A DNA stretch of 64,000 nt, from contig NZ_ABIZ01000001.1 in the NCBI RefSeq assembly GCF_000172155.1, positions 2,265,105 to 2,329,104 on the forward strand. The letters run 5' to 3'. How positions within the stretch are numbered: the first letter of the stretch is position 1; each line of letters starts with the position of its first letter. Below, piece after piece: positions 44,450 through 52,247 of this stretch. This stretch comes from Verrucomicrobium spinosum DSM 4136 = JCM 18804 (GTDB lineage Bacteria; Verrucomicrobiota; Verrucomicrobiia; Verrucomicrobiales; Verrucomicrobiaceae). The notes under the pieces are model-generated. The model saw only the letters and a program-made list of their open reading frames with translations, had not been told where the DNA came from and ran no database searches. Position numbers and translations under genes: made by a program.

Positions 44450-47071
44450 TCACTTCTGGCGGAAGATCTCGCTCTTCACGCACTGGAGGATGATCTCACG
44501 AAGAGGGAAATCGGCCTCTGCCGTGCCCTCCACGATACGACGGATGGCCGGGCGGTCCGTGACTTCCAGATCGCGGCCCAGCGCGTGAATGAAGAGCTTC
44601 TCTACCAGACAGCGGGCGAACTGGTCACGTCGGTTGAGCAGCTCCGCCTTGAACCCGGTGACGTCGTTAAAATGCGTGCTGCCGAACTGACCGCTCGCAT
44701 CCACCGGCAGAGCGGTCTTGTTGTTGAGGTAATGCCCCCGCCAGCGGCCGATGGCGTCGAAGTTCTCCAGGGCAAAGCCCGGCGGATCAATCTGGCGATG
44801 GCAGCTGCGGCAGCTCCCGCTGGCCTGGTGCTTCATGAGCTGGTCCCGGATCGTCTTCGCCCCGCGGATGTCCGGCTCAATGGCGGGTACATTGGGCGGG
44901 GGAGGTGATGGTGTGGCCCCCAGGATGTTTTCCAACAGCCAGACTCCGCGGATGACGGGCGAGGTGTCCACCCCATTCGCGGTGAGCGTGAGCACACTGG
45001 CATGGCCCAGCACCCCGCCACGGCGGCGATCGGTGAGCTTTACCTGCGTGAAGCCGAGCGATGGTGCGTGCCCGGCCCCGTCAGGGACCAGCTCCTGGGG
45101 CGTCAGTCCCGGCACTGCGGTAGCAAGGTTCTTTGAGACAACTTCCGGGCTCATCCCGTAGAGCCGGGCCAGGTCCAGGTTCACCAGCGTGTAGTCAGAG
45201 TCCAGCAGACGGGTGGCGGGGCCGTTCGTGTGAAGGAGCTGGCGGAAATAGAGGCGCGTCTCCATCCGCATGGCGGGTTCGAGGTCATTGTCATAGTAGG
45301 TGGCAAACTTGTGCACGTCTGGGGCCATGGTGCCGAGCTTGCGCAGGTCCAGCCATCCGTTGAGGAACTCCTCCACGAAGGCCTCTGAGCGAGGATCGGC
45401 CAGCAGCCGCAGAGCCTCCCGGCGCAGCACTTCTGGCCGGGCAATTTCCCCGCTTCTGGCAAGCTTCATCAGGGGCTCATCCGGCATGGAAGACCACAAG
45501 AAATAGGACAAACGCGAGGCGAGCTCGTAGCCCGTGAGCTGAGACGCCTTTTCCTCGCGATAGAGGAACTCCGGCGCACAAAGGATGGCCTTGACGCCCT
45601 CCTGGATGGCTGCCTCTGCACTCATGCCGGATTGCTCTGCCTGCATCACGAGCGCGAGGAGAGGAGCCACCTCGGTATCTGCCACCGGCCGCCGCCATGC
45701 CTTGGAGGAGAAGTGTTTCAATACTTCCGCCGCAGACTCTTTGCGATAGGGGGCGCTGCCGAAGATGGCCTGATGGCTCTCCGGTGGCCAGGTGTCGTGC
45801 AGAGGGCCAGTAACCTCTATGTGGGAGACCTGGATGCGTGGTGACTCGAACCACATGAAGAGGTTCCAGTCATTGGACTTGTCCTGCTCGTACCTGGCCC
45901 GTTGCTCTGCATTTAGCAGCCGCTCAAAGTTCGCTTTGAAATAGTTGCGCAGCCGGTTGTTGCTGTCGCTGGGACCATTGGGGAAGCCCAGGCGGGGGAA
46001 CTGCCCACGATCCATCCACACGCGACATTCCAACCACGTGGCCTGATCATCGGGCAGATCCCAGACGGCGAGCTGGCGCTGGCCCGACTGGTAGCCCGTC
46101 GCGGCCGTGTCCAGCGCCTCTTTATTCTCGGGGTCAATGCCCTCCAGCGTGCCGGTGTAGATGCCCAACCGGATGGGCTCGGAAGGATCCCAGAGAGAGG
46201 GGAACTTTTGTTTCCTCAAATCCAGGGCGGGATCCTTGGGATCCAGGTCGGCATAGCGGTGCTTCGCCTCGGCGCGGATGCGGATCTGGTACCAGCCACT
46301 CTCCGGGACTCCGGCGCGCAGTTCATCCACTGGCGCATAGCCCATCTGGGGAAGCCCACGCATCCGCTCTGTGAGTGACTGGTGAGGGGGACACTGGCGC
46401 AGCGTCTTCTGATAGTACGCGTTCTCTGCGTAGGCGAAGCCTCGCGTGGTGCGGTCAAAGGGCGGCACCAGGTGCCATTGCTGCACCTTCGGCTGCGCGC
46501 GGAACTGCACGGCCCGGGTCACAATCTGCTCTGCGGATTCCAGATACTGCCGCAGCAGGAAGCTGGAGGTGACGAGCTTCTCCCCGTTGCTGGCGAAGCC
46601 ATGAACCCGGGTGTCCTCTGGAAACTCACGGCTGGGGTCAAAGCTGCTCACGTCCAGGTGCAGCAGATCTCGAATCGTGAGCCGGTACTCGGTACGGTTC
46701 AGGCGGCGCAGGGTGGCGGGCCGGTGGGCGGCACTCCCCACCGCCGTGACCTGGCCCCGGGCGTGAGCCACGAGCTTGTCCTCCAGCGTCTGCACCACGG
46801 TGTGCCGCTCCTCACGAGGGGGCTGGTCTTTGTCCGCTGGCGGCATGTTCTGTCGCTCGATCTGCTGCAGGACCTTCAGCCAGTCTTTGGCATTGGCCGG
46901 GGTGATGGTGGCGTCCAGATGCTCCATGCTGAAACCGCCCTTCTTCGTGGAGTCATCATGACAGTCAAGACAGCGTTCCGAGACGAAGGTCCCCAAGTCA
47001 GGGCCCGCACCGACGAGGGAACTGGAGACTATGGGAAATAACAGTGATGCGAGAGCGGCGGCCGGCGTCAT
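44450..47071 (-). CDS. Planctomycete-type cytochrome with DUF1587/1592/1595/1588/1585 domains (second copy)
   Basis: 873 residues with a signal peptide (about 1-21). Haem motif CLDCH (about 36), DUF1587 (LRRLNRTEYRLTIRDLLHL), a long insert with a carbohydrate-binding look (about 240-460), DUF1595/1592 (FSSKAWRRPVADTEVAP, LASRLSYFLWSSMPDEPL), DUF1588 (GGVLGHASVLTLTANGVDTSPVIRGVWLLENI, CRSCHRQIDPPGFALENFDAIG) and DUF1585. It starts 12 bases after the stop of the upstream DUF1552 gene, so the two are one operon. It is a paralogue of 41875-44370, not a tandem duplicate: the sequences are well diverged. Confidence 0.88.
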   Translation of the reverse strand: MTPAAALASLLFPIVSSSLVGAGPDLGTFVSERCLDCHDDSTKKGGFSMEHLDATITPANAKDWLKVLQQIERQNMPPADKDQPPREERHTVVQTLEDKLVAHARGQVTAVGSAAHRPATLRRLNRTEYRLTIRDLLHLDVSSFDPSREFPEDTRVHGFASNGEKLVTSSFLLRQYLESAEQIVTRAVQFRAQPKVQQWHLVPPFDRTTRGFAYAENAYYQKTLRQCPPHQSLTERMRGLPQMGYAPVDELRAGVPESGWYQIRIRAEAKHRYADLDPKDPALDLRKQKFPSLWDPSEPIRLGIYTGTLEGIDPENKEALDTAATGYQSGQRQLAVWDLPDDQATWLECRVWMDRGQFPRLGFPNGPSDSNNRLRNYFKANFERLLNAEQRARYEQDKSNDWNLFMWFESPRIQVSHIEVTGPLHDTWPPESHQAIFGSAPYRKESAAEVLKHFSSKAWRRPVADTEVAPLLALVMQAEQSGMSAEAAIQEGVKAILCAPEFLYREEKASQLTGYELASRLSYFLWSSMPDEPLMKLARSGEIARPEVLRREALRLLADPRSEAFVEEFLNGWLDLRKLGTMAPDVHKFATYYDNDLEPAMRMETRLYFRQLLHTNGPATRLLDSDYTLVNLDLARLYGMSPEVVSKNLATAVPGLTPQELVPDGAGHAPSLGFTQVKLTDRRRGGVLGHASVLTLTANGVDTSPVIRGVWLLENILGATPSPPPPNVPAIEPDIRGAKTIRDQLMKHQASGSCRSCHRQIDPPGFALENFDAIGRWRGHYLNNKTALPVDASGQFGSTHFNDVTGFKAELLNRRDQFARCLVEKLFIHALGRDLEVTDRPAIRRIVEGTAEADFPLREIILQCVKSEIFRQK

Positions 47072-47082
47072 GGGAGGGAGAG

Positions 47083-48345
47083 TCAGATCACGCCATTCAT
47101 CGTGCCTGTGCTGTAGCCAAAGCGCTCCGCATCCCGGCCAAAGCGCTGCGCCATCGTGAGGTAGAGGTTGCTCAGCGGCACCTTCCTGCCTTCCTCCTCC
47201 GGCATCCTCACATGAGTCTGGTGGCGATATCCTCCTCCGGCCACCAGGATGGGCAGATTGCGATTGGTATGAGCGCTGCCGTCTCCCATGCCGCTGCCAA
47301 AGAGCACCTGAGTGCTGTCCAGCAGGCCGAGGTCAGAGAGCTTGGTGATGAATCGGGCGAGCTGGGTCATCTGGTAGCGCTCCACCTTCCGCATCCCCGC
47401 CATCAGCGTGGGGTCCTTGCCATGGTGAGAGTAGGCGTGGTATCCCTTGGCCTCGATGCCCACTGCCCCTGTGTCGAAGGCACCGGGAATCTCGATGGTG
47501 GCCACTCGTGTGGAATCGGTTTGCAGGGCCAGGGCAATGAGGTCGAACAGAATCGGGAGCTGCTGCGTCACCGTGCCATTTTTGGGCTCTTTCATCTCCA
47601 CCTTGGGACGTGGACGGGAGACCCAGTCCCGCTCCTGCTGGAGGGTCTTTTCCACTTCACGGATCGAGGTGAAATACTGGTCGAGCTTCTCCTTGTCGCC
47701 GTGACTCAGCCGGCTGTTCATCAGCCGGGCCTGTTCCTGAATGGTGTCGAGAATGGAACCCTGCTGCTGATACCGGGCGGTGCGCTGGGCCGCCTTCTCG
47801 GCAGGATCATCCACAAAGAGCATCTGAAAAACCTGGCTCACCTTTTGGATGGAGGGCACCATCACTCCAGAGCGTGTCCATGAGAGCTCGACACCGCCGC
47901 CATTGTTGCTACCCGCAGAGGTGTTCAGCACGGGGAAGCGGCTGGCCCCTGCCACCTGCTCGGCACAGTACTGGTCCAGCGTGATGTTCCCGTCCGGCAT
48001 GCCTGCGGCCTCGGAGGATCTCACTCCAGAGAGAAACGCATGGGTCCCGGAGTGGCCTCCGTTCAGTCCGTGGTCCAGATGGGAAAAGACTGTGAACCTC
48101 CCCCGCACCTCCTCCAGGGGCTGGAGGCTCTCTGGCAGGGCGGCGTTCAACCCCGTTTCTGCAGGGAAGAAGGCGTCCTGAATCATGCCGAATGGGTTGG
48201 CCACGCAGACGAAGCGTTGCACGCTGGTCTGACCTGGGATCCCCTGACCCATGGCCTCCAGAAACGGCAGGGCGAGGCAGGCCCCCGCCCCGCGGAGCAG
48301 ATGGCGGCGGGAGAGACGTCGGCGGTAAGTCAGGATGTGGCTCAT
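47083..48345 (-). CDS. DUF1552 family protein, Tat-exported (second copy)
   Basis: ATG 48345 is chosen because it gives MSHILTYRRRLSRRHLLRGAG, a Tat-like leader; the frame is open upstream but non-coding in character. 420 residues with the DUF1552 marks FSHLDHGLNGGHSGTHAFLSG, LDQYCAEQVA, LDQYFTSIREVEKTLQQERD and VLFGSGMGDGSAHTNRNLPILVAGG. Paired with the cytochrome gene 12 bases downstream. Function unknown but always linked to DUF1592-type proteins; probably acts on the same extracytoplasmic substrate. Confidence 0.85.
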   Translation of the reverse strand: MSHILTYRRRLSRRHLLRGAGACLALPFLEAMGQGIPGQTSVQRFVCVANPFGMIQDAFFPAETGLNAALPESLQPLEEVRGRFTVFSHLDHGLNGGHSGTHAFLSGVRSSEAAGMPDGNITLDQYCAEQVAGASRFPVLNTSAGSNNGGGVELSWTRSGVMVPSIQKVSQVFQMLFVDDPAEKAAQRTARYQQQGSILDTIQEQARLMNSRLSHGDKEKLDQYFTSIREVEKTLQQERDWVSRPRPKVEMKEPKNGTVTQQLPILFDLIALALQTDSTRVATIEIPGAFDTGAVGIEAKGYHAYSHHGKDPTLMAGMRKVERYQMTQLARFITKLSDLGLLDSTQVLFGSGMGDGSAHTNRNLPILVAGGGYRHQTHVRMPEEEGRKVPLSNLYLTMAQRFGRDAERFGYSTGTMNGVI

Positions 48346-48402
48346 GGCGGAAAGGCAGGGACAGGCGCTCGGAGAGTAACGGACGGAATCCTGAATTGCC
48401 TC

Positions 48403-48418
48403 CCCCGAGTTCTCGGGG
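48403..48418. promoter_or_regulatory. CCCCGA...TCGGGG hairpin upstream of DUF1552 gene
   Basis: CCCCGA GTTC TCGGGG, 58 bases upstream of the DUF1552 start and about 65 bases from the divergent sensor kinase start. Counterpart of 44426-44441. Confidence 0.45.
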
Positions 48419-48482
48419 TGAACAGGTGAAAATGGTGGATGGCAAACGCAGGTCGCGAAGCTAAGCTGGGCGGGTCCCACCG

Positions 48483-50576
48483 ATGAACGCTGCTCTACGC
48501 GAACGAGATTCCTTCCCTCCAACCGTCCGGTGGGGGAAGGGGGGGACGCGCAGGACGGCGACCTTGGTCGTGGCCGGGGCTGCATGGGGGCTGGCTCTGT
48601 TCTCCCTCCCGTGCCACGCCGGTATTTTGGAGTGGTTAAGCCCGGAGCTCGCCCACATGGAGCGGGAGCGCGCGGACCTGGAGCAGCAGCTTCCCAGCCT
48701 CCCTGCTGCGCCTGCTGTGCATCCGTCCGAGCGGATCGGGTGGCACAGCGTTTATTTAGGCTCGCCCGACACGGAGCAGTGGGTGGATCTCCGGCTGGGC
48801 CGGCCACAGGTTGTCGATGCTGTGGTGCTGATTGCTCCTCCACCTGGCGGTGCGACGACGAAAGCGGGCTATGGCTTTCCCAAGCGTTTCCGCGTGGAGG
48901 CGATTGTGGCAGAGGATGCGCAAGACGGCACCGATGACGATGGTCCTGTGGTACTGGCGGACTACACGCGGCAAGATTTCCCCAATCCCGGCAATCTGCC
49001 AGTATGGATCCCGGTGGGGGGGAGGATGATCAGGGAGCTTCGCATCACGGCGACCCGCCTGTACACTGAGGGCGGGCGCAGTTTTGTAGCGCTGGGGGAG
49101 GTGATGGTGATGCAGGGGAAGAGAAACCTCGGGCCGGAACTGGAGGCCGTGGGGCCAGACCGGGTAAAGGCCCGTAGCAGCCAGGGCACGCGGCCCGACT
49201 GGGGGAGGATCAATCTGGTGGATGGGCACACGGTGCTGGGGCCACCGCTGGGGCGCCGCGAAAGCCCGGCGTTGGGATTCCGCAGCAAGCCAGCCAGTGA
49301 GAGTCTCGGGCTCACGCGACCGTGGGTCATGGTGGACCTGGGTGAAGTGGTGCCCGTGGATGAGGTGAGGCTGTTTCCTGCGCATCCGCCAGCCTTTGCC
49401 CACAGCCCCGGGTATGGTTTTCCGGTGCGTTATCACCTGGAACTCCGGCTGGATCAGACGGAGCTGCCGGAGTATCTGGCACCCCCGCAGTCCGGCAGCT
49501 ACACGGCACCTCCCGGGGATAATGTGGTGACCCTCGTCGGGGAAGGTCGGCGCGCCCGGTTCGTCCGGCTGAATGTGGATGAGCCTCACGTCAGCAACGG
49601 CAGTGCCGTCTTTGCCCTTGCGGAACTGCAAGTGTGGTCTGGTGGGCAGAATGTGGCGCTAGGCAGGCCGGTGACTTCCTCTGACTCCACAGAAGTGGAA
49701 GGCTGGGAAAAAGGGGCGCTGGTGGATGGCTATGCCAGCGTGGCCGACATTGTGGACTGGCCCGACTGGCTGGAGGGCCTTTCAAAGCGTCGGGAACTGG
49801 AGCAGCAACTGGCGGCGCTGGCTGTGCTGCGTGGTAGCATCGTCCAGCGCTGGCAGCGGGCGGGCTTGCTGATTCTGGGTGGATTGGCTGCGGCAGCCGT
49901 GCTCGCCATGGTGGGTTGGAATTTGCGCCAGCGTCAGCTGCGGCGGTCGGAAATGGAGGCCCTGCGGGAACGAATTTCCCAGGACCTGCATGACGAGATC
50001 GGCAGCAGCCTCGGCAGCATTGCCCTGATCAGCCAGGACGCTCTGGCCATGGCACCGGATGATGATCTCAGGCGGGAGTTGCAGGAAATACGGGATACCG
50101 CCCAGCAGACGCTGGACTCCATGCGGGATATTGTGCGGCTGGCCCAGAGCGGGGTCTATGGGCAGGGAGACCTGACTGCGCATCTGCGGGAGATCGCGGA
50201 CCGCATGCTGCGTGGCATTCCGCATGAGTGGACGTCCGACCCAACAGTGGACCGGGCCTTCAACGCGCTGCCGATGAACCAGCGGCGGGACCTGGTGCTG
50301 ATGTTCAAGGAGACCTTGCACAACATCATGCGCCACTCCCGCGCGACAAACGTCCAAATCCACTTGAACCGCGAGAACTCCATGGTCGAGGTCTCGGTCC
50401 GGGACAACGGGTGCGGGTTTGCCTCCACAGCGCAAAAGGCAGGATCATCGGCCAATGGCAGCGGCATGGGACTGTCCAATCTGCAGCGGCGCGCTGCCAA
50501 ACACGGCGGGCGTACCATCATTGATTCCACTCCCGGACAGGGCACCCACATTCGCCTCCGGCTCCCACTTTCCTAG
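48483..50576 (+). CDS. NarL-type sensor histidine kinase with two discoidin-like sensor repeats
   Basis: 697 residues. A signal/anchor near the N-terminus, then two related beta-rich modules (about 75-215 and 235-410: WVDLRLGRPQVVDAVVLI / WVMVDLGEVVPVDEVRLF, each followed by YGFPxRx and ending ALxEVxV), resembling F5/8 type C (discoidin) carbohydrate-binding folds. Membrane segment about 459-479, then HisKA_3 (RISQDLHDEIGSSLGSIAL, His near 503) and an ATPase domain (HNIMRHSRATNVQIHL, DNGCGF). It sits divergent from a DUF1592/DUF1552 operon and 6 bases before its regulator, so sensing of a carbohydrate handled by those proteins is a reasonable inference. Confidence 0.85.
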   Translation: MNAALRERDSFPPTVRWGKGGTRRTATLVVAGAAWGLALFSLPCHAGILEWLSPELAHMERERADLEQQLPSLPAAPAVHPSERIGWHSVYLGSPDTEQWVDLRLGRPQVVDAVVLIAPPPGGATTKAGYGFPKRFRVEAIVAEDAQDGTDDDGPVVLADYTRQDFPNPGNLPVWIPVGGRMIRELRITATRLYTEGGRSFVALGEVMVMQGKRNLGPELEAVGPDRVKARSSQGTRPDWGRINLVDGHTVLGPPLGRRESPALGFRSKPASESLGLTRPWVMVDLGEVVPVDEVRLFPAHPPAFAHSPGYGFPVRYHLELRLDQTELPEYLAPPQSGSYTAPPGDNVVTLVGEGRRARFVRLNVDEPHVSNGSAVFALAELQVWSGGQNVALGRPVTSSDSTEVEGWEKGALVDGYASVADIVDWPDWLEGLSKRRELEQQLAALAVLRGSIVQRWQRAGLLILGGLAAAAVLAMVGWNLRQRQLRRSEMEALRERISQDLHDEIGSSLGSIALISQDALAMAPDDDLRRELQEIRDTAQQTLDSMRDIVRLAQSGVYGQGDLTAHLREIADRMLRGIPHEWTSDPTVDRAFNALPMNQRRDLVLMFKETLHNIMRHSRATNVQIHLNRENSMVEVSVRDNGCGFASTAQKAGSSANGSGMGLSNLQRRAAKHGGRTIIDSTPGQGTHIRLRLPLS

Positions 50577-50582
50577 ACCATC

Positions 50583-51311
50583 ATGGCTGACGCATCTGCC
50601 CCTTCTCATTCCCCTGTGCCTGTCTGGCTGGTGGAGGATCACAAAACCTATGGCGAGCGGCTCATGCGGGCTCTCAACCGGCTGGACGGCATCACCTGTG
50701 GACAGCGATTCACCGCGGTGGAGGATGCCGTGGCCCGGTTGCAAGCGGTGGGTGGCAGCGATCCTCCGGCAGTGCTGCTGTTGGATGTGGAACTCCCTGG
50801 CATGAGCGGCATTGAGGGAATCGCGTCCTTGAAGGCTCATGCGCCGAACCTGGCAATCGTCATTCTCACCGTGTTCGAAGATGACGACAAGATCTTCCGC
50901 GCCATCTGCGCCGGTGCCGCAGGCTATCTGCTGAAAACCGCCGGGGTGGAGGACATTGCCGGGGCCATCAGGACGGCAGCCAGCGGAGGATCACCCATCA
51001 ATCCCGCAATCGCCAGGCGGGTGCTGGAGATGTTCTCCAAAGTGAATGCAGGACGGGCGGGGGATCAAGGAAACACCGTTGGGTCAGAAGGAGCAGTGAA
51101 CCGCGGAGGTCAGGTCTCGTACGGCCTGACCCCTCGGGAGCTGCAGATCCTGGAGCTGCTGGTGCAGGGGCACACCATCAAGCAGGCAGCGGGAGAGATG
51201 GGCATCGGCTACTACACGGCGGACGAGTACATCCGCAGCGTGTACGAGAAGCTACAGGTGCGCAGTCGTGGTGGAGCGATTGCCAAAGCCGTGAAAGAAC
51301 GGTTGGTTTGA
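50583..51311 (+). CDS. NarL/LuxR-family response regulator
   Basis: 242 residues. Receiver domain (about 12-130) with VEDHKTY, phospho-acceptor Asp in VLLLDVELPGMSG (about 66) and GYLLKTAGVEDI. C-terminal LuxR-type helix-turn-helix (about 175-240): LTPRELQILELLVQGHTIKQAAGEMGI... Partner of the kinase directly upstream. Likely targets are the divergent DUF1592/DUF1552 genes; the hairpin at 48403-48418 is a candidate site but this is not shown. Confidence 0.9.
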   Translation: MADASAPSHSPVPVWLVEDHKTYGERLMRALNRLDGITCGQRFTAVEDAVARLQAVGGSDPPAVLLLDVELPGMSGIEGIASLKAHAPNLAIVILTVFEDDDKIFRAICAGAAGYLLKTAGVEDIAGAIRTAASGGSPINPAIARRVLEMFSKVNAGRAGDQGNTVGSEGAVNRGGQVSYGLTPRELQILELLVQGHTIKQAAGEMGIGYYTADEYIRSVYEKLQVRSRGGAIAKAVKERLV

Positions 51312-51333
51312 GAAACGGGTAGGCCCGCAGGGG

Positions 51334-51405
51334 AAATTAGGAATTAGGAATTAGGAATTAGGAATTAGGAGGTTTGAGGTTTGAGGTTTGAGGTTTGAGG
51401 TTTGA
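51334..51405. repeat. Two adjacent 7-bp tandem repeats
   Basis: GAATTAG repeated about five times (51334-51368) directly followed by GGTTTGA repeated five times (51371-51405). They lie between the response regulator and the 3' end of the tRNA array. Such heptamers can change copy number. Confidence 0.9.
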
Positions 51406-51423
51406 GGTTTTGAAATGGTTGGG

Positions 51424-51496
51424 TGCTCACGACAGGATTCGCACCTGCACTGGCGGCGCTCTCAACGCCGTGCCTCTGCTGTTGGGCTACGCGAGC
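51424..51496 (-). tRNA. tRNA-Leu(GAG), short variable loop
   Basis: Acceptor GCTCGCG/CGTGAGC, A73. Anticodon arm CGGCG TTGAGAG CGCCG. Five-base variable loop instead of the long arm expected for Leu. D-loop AACAGCAGA (AG for GG); T-loop TGCGAAT. Confidence 0.85.
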
Positions 51497-51514
51497 GAAG
51501 TGATGGTAAATTGG

Positions 51515-51587
51515 CAACCCCAGCCGGATTCGCACCGGCATTCTTCGATAGAAAGTCGAAGGTCTTGGCTGATTAGACGATGGGGTC
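51515..51587 (-). tRNA. tRNA-Glu(TTC)
   Basis: Acceptor GACCCCA/TGGGGTT, G73 and encoded CCA. Anticodon arm TTCGA CTTTCTA TCGAA. D-loop AATCAGCCA; T-arm GCCGG TGCGAAT CCGGC with G55. Confidence 0.85.
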
Positions 51588-51628
51588 AAGGGGAAAGGGA
51601 AGAGGGATAAGCCTGCTTCTAGAATTGG

Positions 51629-51719
51629 CGGAACGCGGAGGACATGCTCCCCATCGCACAGTAGAGTACGACGAATCCGTTAGCACCGGGCCCCAGCGCG
51701 CTTGTCTGGTTCACGTTCC
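51629..51719 (-). tRNA. tRNA-Ser(GCT), long variable arm
   Basis: Acceptor GGAACGT/GCGTTCC, G73 and CCA encoded. D-stem CCAG/CTGG with loop ACAAGCGCG. Anticodon loop GTGCTAA. Class II variable arm. T-loop AGCATGT, so 54-56 reads AGC. Confidence 0.8.
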
Positions 51720-51887
51720 GTTGAGAGAGGTAAGGGTTTAGACTGAGTATGATGGGTTGGCGTAGCACCAAGAGAGGAGGGAAGCCTGAGATGGGTGGTT
51801 TCGCGCTCAGGTGGAGGAGGTGAAGAGTAGTTTGAGGGCGTGTTGGCCTTGCCGGATCACGAGACGTTCGAACCTGGGGCAATGAGA
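51720..51887. other. Spacer inside tRNA array, nothing recognised
   Basis: About 170 bases without a cloverleaf or convincing ORF on either strand. It is longer than the other spacers and could hold a lost tRNA. Confidence 0.4.
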
Positions 51888-51890
51888 TGG

Positions 51891-51963
51891 TCCCGATGGC
51901 AGGAGTTGCACCTGCACTGACTCCGGTTTGAGCGGAGCGCCTCTGCTGTTGGGCTACACCGGG
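51891..51963 (-). tRNA. tRNA-Leu(CAA), short variable loop
   Basis: Acceptor CCCGGTG/CATCGGG, A73, CCA encoded. Anticodon arm CTCCG CTCAAAC CGGAG. Variable loop five bases. D-loop AACAGCAGA; T-loop TGCAACT. Confidence 0.85.
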
Positions 51964-51977
51964 GGAAGAGAAAATGG

Positions 51978-52053
51978 TGCTCGTGGCAGGACTTGCACCC
52001 GCATGGGTCTATTACGGTTTCAAGGAGTTAGAAACTCCAGCCGATACACGAGC
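51978..52053 (-). tRNA. tRNA-Arg(TCT)-like, no recognisable D-arm
   Basis: Perfect acceptor GCTCGTG/CACGAGC, A73, CCA. T-arm GCGGG TGCAAGT CCTGC. After TA the sequence goes into TCGGC and an anticodon arm GGAG TTTCTAA CTCC; no D-stem precedes it. About 20 bases containing ACCGTAATAGAC follow before the T-arm. The sister gene at 52153 has the same layout. Confidence 0.7.
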
Positions 52054-52072
52054 ATGGTGGAGATGAAGTTGG

Positions 52073-52145
52073 TCCCGGCGGCAGGATTCGCACCCGCACT
52101 GGCTCCGTTCTAAGCGGAGTGCCTCTGCTGTTGGGCTACGCCGGG
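52073..52145 (-). tRNA. tRNA-Leu(TAG), short variable loop
   Basis: Acceptor CCCGGCG/CGCCGGG, A73, CCA. Anticodon arm CTCCG CTTAGAA CGGAG. Variable loop CCAGT. D-loop AACAGCAGA; T-loop TGCGAAT. Confidence 0.85.
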
Positions 52146-52152
52146 GAAATGG

Positions 52153-52228
52153 TGCTCGCGGCAGGACTTGCACCCGCATGAGTCTGTTACGGTTTCAATG
52201 GGTTCGAAGCCCAAGCCGATACGCGAGC
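52153..52228 (-). tRNA. tRNA-Arg(TCG)-like, no recognisable D-arm
   Basis: Acceptor GCTCGCG/CGCGAGC, A73, CCA. Anticodon arm TTGGG CTTCGAA CCCAT lies only five bases after TA; then TGAAACCGTAACAGACTC before the T-arm GCGGG TGCAAGT CCTGC. The AACAG motif typical of this array's D-loops appears after the anticodon arm. CGG near the start can pair with CCG beyond the anticodon arm. Confidence 0.7.
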
Positions 52229-52247
52229 ATGAATAGTAAAGTGGACC

